A DNA stretch of 21,741 bases, from the NCBI GenBank assembly GCA_003427395.1, contig BFEA01000009.1:4820630-4842370 (forward strand). The letters run 5' to 3'. The position numbers were made by a program, and so were the translations under genes. Position 1 is the stretch's first letter; every line of letters starts with the position of its first letter. The stretch comes from Chara braunii. Its lineage: Eukaryota > Streptophyta > Charophyceae > Charales > Characeae. Positions 17,587-21,741 of the stretch are shown here, in pieces. A model generated the notes under the pieces. The model saw only the letters and a program-made list of their open reading frames with translations, was not told the DNA's origin and searched no databases.

Positions 17587-18630
17587 AACACCGGTGATCC
17601 GAAGGGGGAAGTACTAGGCCGTATCCATCCCTTCTCTGTGACTTCTTTCAGTTGTCGCCGAAGTTCGTCCAACTCGGCCGGAGCCATCCTATAGATCCTT
17701 CCCTTTGGTTTTTTACTCCTTGGAATGATTTCTATGGCGTGGACAATCTCCCTTTCTACGACTCCTGTAGGTTCCTCAAACAGATCAGGGAACTTAGCAA
17801 CGACGTGTTCTATCTCTAGGGGTGTTTTAACGGCCTCCCCTTTCTCAGAGACATACACTAGGTACATACCCTCCTCTTGGTTCTGTTTATAGTAATTGTA
17901 GAACGCTGATGCGCACAAGCAGCCATAGGATTCTAGTAACCCACTAGCCTTATACTTGGTCAGTCTCACGGTCCTTCCATCAGGCAACTTATGCTTGAGC
18001 ACCTTCTTGTCCCAGTCAAACTGGGGCTTGGCAACCTCAAGGTAGTACATTCCTAACATATCAAATGGTAAGTCGTCGCTAACCAGGAACGAAATCTGGT
18101 TATTAAGTTCCCCTCCTCCATAGGAGAAGGTGCAGACTACATCCTTGACATAGTCTGTGACAACCATGAGCTCCTTATTGGCCAAAGTAGATGCTACTGG
18201 TCTACTTAGGTGTTGCACCTGGTCCTTTAGACGCAGCCTTTCCAAACAGTCGCGACTTATATAATTCCGGGTGGAGCCGATGTCTACGAAGGCACCACAT
18301 TTGCGGCCTCCTACAACAACCTCCACTACGAAATGTTCCCCTCTAGGACTTGCACTTAGTGCCACCCAGGACTCACGTGGATCACTATTCGACCATTCGC
18401 TTTGTAAGTCCTCTAAGGCTTCAGACACATCCAACGTACAGAGCATGGTTTGGTCTAGGTGTGTCTGCGGGGTGACTAAAGAGTCATTAGCTATGGCCAT
18501 CTCATGAAGTGGGGAGGGTATCTGGCCCACTTCATCATGAGTAGAAGCAGCTAGAACTTCCACCGGCCTCAAGTGTTTCCCGAATTGGAACTGGTCCCAG
18601 CCTGAGAAGAAGGCACCCCTCCCTTAGGGG
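17559..18630 (-). pseudogene. Protease and RT linker of element B
   Basis: The frame covers WDQFQFGKH to KPKGRIYRMAPAELDELRRQLKEV and GWIRPSTSPFGSPVLCVPKKEG. The usual start cannot be the TTG at 18572, because the frame is open upstream to about 18625. The protease active site reads FVDIGSTRNYIS (Asp at 18284-18282). The Ser/Thr of the D-S/T-G triplet is Ile, which should cripple the enzyme. A single-base deletion near 17562, right after KKEG, shifts the frame and separates it from RT. Another frame change near 18625, beside a C/G run, separates it from the zinc knuckle. Confidence 0.85.
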
Positions 18631-20462
18631 GTATCTTTTGCGTGACCTTTGCGTTCTTGCACTTATACTGGGTGTGTCCGTATTCACCATAGTTAATGCA
18701 AGCACCACGCACTCAGCGGTCCTGCCACACTTCCTGATCAAGACCTGCCTTAACCCAATCTGCTACTTTGGACAGATTGGAGGCGGCCGGCCCTCGACTC
18801 TTTTGATGGCCACCTTTTCCGCGACCACCTGCCCTTACCTTGACTACTGCAGCGAGGGTGCTACCCTCAGCGATCTCCTCGCCATCGTACTCTGAACTGT
18901 CCATCATGTCGGTGAGTTCCTCGATTCAGTTTGAGTCCCATCGGAGTCCCATCGGACTCAACCATCATCAATCTACTACCCTTCTTTTTCCATTCCTGTG
19001 GACTCTTCTTCCTCCTCCCGTCTACTGGAGTAGGTTGAGCACTTCCTAGAGTAGCCTCCAACTCTAAGGCCTTTCTAGAGAAGGTCTCAAAAGAATGATA
19101 CTCGAGGCGAGCCTCGCTGGCCAGTAAGGTTCTGAGATTCTCGGGCAGACATCTCAGAAACATGGTCAATAAGACCTGGTCATCATAGTGTATGCCGGGA
19201 ACGACGATGAGGTTCTCTACGGTAGACGTCAGCTCTCTGACAGACTTGTACCTTCGCTGGTCCAGTCCGAGCATCGCATCAGTGGCAATTTGTGCCTGCT
19301 GCGTATTATGCTAGCGAGCTTCTACCATATCCAAGAACTCTTCTAAAGTGTGGGTTTTACCCCAATCTCCCATGCGTCGTCCGAACCCAGCCTTAGCTAC
19401 TATCCCATCCAGCCATTTGGCTGCCTTACCCTCAAGGTAAGATGCAGCAGTAATCACCTCCTCCTCCTGCAACGTCCTCTTTGCCCTTACCCACATCGGA
19501 ACCGTCCTCAACCAAGTGTTGAGTTCCTCGTCCTTCTTCTCACCGGAGAAAGCAAGGGGTGGCTTCATCGGGGTCTTTGGGTACCATGGACTTTGTTGAT
19601 GTCCCTGAGGTGGAACAAATTGTGGCGGCTGTGGTGTAGCTCCAGCCGCTAGACCAGAAGAAGAAGAAGCAACAGTCTGTGCGGCTGCTGCAGACGTACC
19701 ACTTGGTTGTGTGCCAGCTTGTACCGGAAAGGGGCCTGACATCGCCGTTAACGGCAACGGCGTCTGTGCTGCTGGCCGTGATCCTGGCCTTTGCAAAAGG
19801 TCCAAGATTTGGTCCAAGGAGTTATGCATGAAGTCCAGCCTGCTGTCTACATGCGCATGCAGTGACAGTATGCTGGACCTTAATACTTTCATTGCGTCAG
19901 ATATTGCTGACTCATCTAACTCCTCTAATGCAGCTTTGTCTGCCTCTAACATATCTAGCCTGGCTGTTCTATTTCTGATCTCATTTTCTCTATCGGTAGC
20001 TTGCTTCAGTTCCCTCTCTAACCGTGTGCGGATCCTCTCGACTTGTTGGAGCTCTAGTAGCTCTCTGTCGCGTGGGGTCAAGGGGCTGAACCGCGAGCCC
20101 GCCATTTGACTTGTGGACTGACTGGAACCTACTGATCCGAAAGTACCCGTGGGCCCATGGGGCATCCCCAACTGGGTCCCAGACAAGGATGCAGCAGAGG
20201 ATGCTGCAGCAGTAGCCATTGCTGCTGCGCTGGCTGCTGCTGCTGCCTGTTCACTAGCTGCAGCGTTTGCTGCTGCTAACGCCTGACTTGCAGCTAGTGC
20301 TGCTTCCCTGGCTGCTGCTTAAGCACGGGCTCTAACTTCGACACGAAGCCGTCTTTCGTCTCCCGACTGTAGGGCCTGAAACACGTGCGGGACCCTACGT
20401 GATCTCGAACGTGTCAGCCTCGCATCGTCAACTCTACCCTGATCGAAGTCTGACCCACTCAT
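18630..20462 (-). pseudogene. Gag of element B (degenerate)
   Basis: The best start is ATG at 20462-20460 (MSGSDFDQGRVDDARLTRS). The frame runs through TAA at 20321-20319 into an Ala-rich segment (about 20315-20190), a coil (LELQQVERIRTRLERELKQATDRENEI), a Pro/Gln/Ser-rich linker and the Gag domain (PPLAFSGEKKDEELNTWLRTVPMWV, about 19565-18970). TAG at 19313-19311 interrupts it in frame. The frame changes near 18950, close to an 11-bp tandem duplication. The tail reads MMDSSEYDGEEIAEGST, and TGA at 18715-18713 stops it just before the zinc knuckle at 18700-18659. There the second Cys of CX2CX4HX4C is Tyr (18691-18689). Gag normally assembles the particle and binds RNA; this copy cannot. Confidence 0.88.
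18933..18954. repeat. 11-bp exact tandem duplication inside element B gag
   Basis: GAGTCCCATCG occurs at 18933-18943 and 18944-18954. It lies where the gag reading frame changes, although removing it alone does not restore the downstream frame. Confidence 0.9.
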
Positions 20463-21741
20463 CAGCTAGGCAAACACTATCTGCACGACAACTCCTTGCT
20501 GGAGTCCTACCACAGCATGTGTCTGACCGGCACCTAATTTTCTAAAAATAAATGTGTATGGCAAGTCCCCTACTTAACCGATCAAGTGGCAGCCTACAAC
20601 ATTCACAAGGATTGTAAACATAATCTAATTTTATCCAGATTAGTTCACTTACAGAAGCTTTGCATAGAACTGGCTATGGTAGTATACTACAGTCCTAAAC
20701 TAAGCTGTCTGTGAAGTGTTAGCAGTCTGTTAACCAACTAATCAAAAATAAAACTAAATTATGTTGCAGATATATGAACAGTGGAAATGGTTGTGTTTAC
20801 AGTTGAGCACCAATTGGAACCTACCCTCCCCTCAATCCAACATACCGATGAGCATCAATGAGCAGCAGTGTCTTAGGTGTGCAATGTCGGCCCACCACTG
20901 TGCCCCAGGTGCATGCTTATGACCAGGCTGATCAAGAGGCTATTTAAGGACTGCCCCCAAGGTCGCTCAGGAATTATTTAACGTTGCAATCAGGACGACG
21001 ATCACAGCCAATGGACAGATCTGAACCCCAACCAGAAATATTTATAGAAGGTCTGGGAGCGTCTGCATAAGCCTGTTCAGTCCGCACACCCCTCTATCAG
21101 CGCAGCAAAGAGCCTCAATGGACAAAGCAGCCATCGCATGCGTGTATTAATCCCATTGGGCTGGCATGGTGACCGTGACCCACGTGCTTCGACCAGGGGC
21201 CTTCAAAGGCACCACCCTTTCTCCTTCCAGATGCGCCACTGGGAAGATAGTCGTCTCTCAAGGTAGAGCACTCACGACACCTCACCAAAAAGAGAGAACT
21301 CTCAAGTTGGACTCACTTCCTCGCGGTAAGAAGAGATTGAGAGGGTAGATAAGGTAAGGAAACAACGTACCTGAAGATAGCTGCCCCCAACCACAAATTT
21401 TCGCACCAATTGAGCTGAATGTGCATTTGATGACCGGTCATATCCTCGGTACCACCCACAACTCAATGCAGTGCCACCTCAGCCAAATGCCACATCAGCA
21501 TGCTCTCATCACCATACATACATTCTGCTGTCACCACTGCGTCCCAAGCTGTATAGCCTTCCAGCGTGCACCCCTCTACCCGGGTCGCGTGCTATTTTGC
21601 CCGACGTCACAAGCAAGTTTGCTTTCTAAACGGCCTAAGTTCATTCTACCTTGAACTCCGGTTGAGAGCGGTCGAAACTNGGGAGCCATGTATGAGCTTA
21701 CCGTGCTCTTGTATTTATCAGACCGGATTTAAATGAGAACA
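20463..21741 (-). other. Leader and promoter region upstream of element B gag (possible 5' LTR)
   Basis: There is no gene in this 1.28 kb. On the - strand TATAAATA lies at 21046-21039, about 580 bp before the gag start, as expected if part of this is a 5' LTR with its own U3-R boundary. AT-rich stretches (20545-20760) separate it from gag. I could not find a convincing tRNA-type primer-binding site or an LTR end. ORFs on the + strand (21166-21348, 21421-21654) have no recognisable content. One ambiguous base (N) is at 21680. Confidence 0.4.
21039..21046 (-). promoter_or_regulatory. TATA box upstream of element B gag
   Basis: TATAAATA read on the - strand, in TTCTATAAATATTTC. It is identical to the TATA octamer of the element A LTR and is oriented to transcribe element B. 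Confidence 0.55.

Larger units (their letters stand above)
14870..21741 (-). mobile_element. Element B: decayed Ty3/gypsy chromovirus-type LTR retrotransposon
   Basis: On the - strand gag, protease, RT-RNase H, integrase and a chromodomain-like tail follow in order, ending at a polypurine tract. It is better preserved than A, with four in-frame stops, four or five frame changes and no large insertion. RT and integrase are clearly related to A but differ at many positions, and gag is unlike A, so the two are separate families. The right limit (5' LTR start) is not in the window. Confidence 0.9.

Noticed and set aside
19711-20109. 132-codon + strand ORF with Ser-rich sequence
   Set aside because: It is the antisense shadow of element B gag coil and linker.
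20800-20830. ATTGGTGCTCAAC on the - strand as primer-binding site of element B
   Set aside because: It is only loosely like the usual TGGTATCAGAGC. It lies about 350 bp from gag without a visible LTR end beside it.
12426-21741. A shared LTR pair between element A and element B regions
   Set aside because: No common LTR sequence could be seen by eye apart from TATAAATA. The elements are different families in opposite orientation.

Overview
This window looks like repeat-rich nuclear DNA of a green plant or alga. It holds no cellular gene that I can identify with confidence. The recognisable coding material comes from two decayed Ty3/gypsy LTR retrotransposons whose integrases are followed by chromodomain-like tails (chromoviruses). 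The protein style (Ala/Gln-rich Gag with a long coil, the CIDYRGLNAIT-type reverse transcriptase) and the plant-like LTR features fit a streptophyte, possibly a charophyte such as Chara. That placement is inference, not proof.

Layout. Element A lies on the + strand. It starts before the window with its leader (a GA microsatellite and an array of TTGACC motifs), followed by a broken gag (382-1964), a broken protease (2044-2692) and reverse transcriptase-RNase H (2693-4118). About 6.9 kb of unrelated DNA (4119 to about 11058) then separates RNase H from the zinc-binding head of integrase (11070-12191). A frame-shifted chromodomain-like tail (12205-12414), a polypurine tract and a 3' LTR of about 1 kb (12426 to about 13439) follow. 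Element B lies on the - strand: gag (20462 down to about 18630), protease-linker (about 18630-17559), RT-RNase H-integrase (17586-15076), chromodomain-like tail (15101-14916), polypurine tract (14891-14879) and the start of a 3' LTR at 14878. Its leader and promoter region fill 20463-21741. The two elements converge tail to tail.

The insertion in element A has no long ORF. Its left part (about 4.3-7.0 kb) is extremely rich in short perfect inverted repeats. These include a family of seven hairpins that share the loop core CCAATCTTATGG (one copy has a single change) but have different, still self-complementary stems. It also holds a degenerate repeat built on GGCAGCACTCCC. Its right part holds isolated hairpins, a short duplicated 17-mer and one or two fragments resembling nuclear large-subunit ribosomal RNA.

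How the parts relate. Each element once encoded the standard cycle: Gag capsid, protease, reverse transcriptase, RNase H and integrase with a chromatin-binding tail. Neither is functional. A has stops, at least five frame changes, an internal RT deletion, a lost RNase H aspartate and the 6.9 kb insertion. B has stops, frameshifts, a YLAD in place of the YLDD catalytic motif, an altered protease active site and a damaged zinc knuckle. One ambiguous base (N) occurs at 21680.
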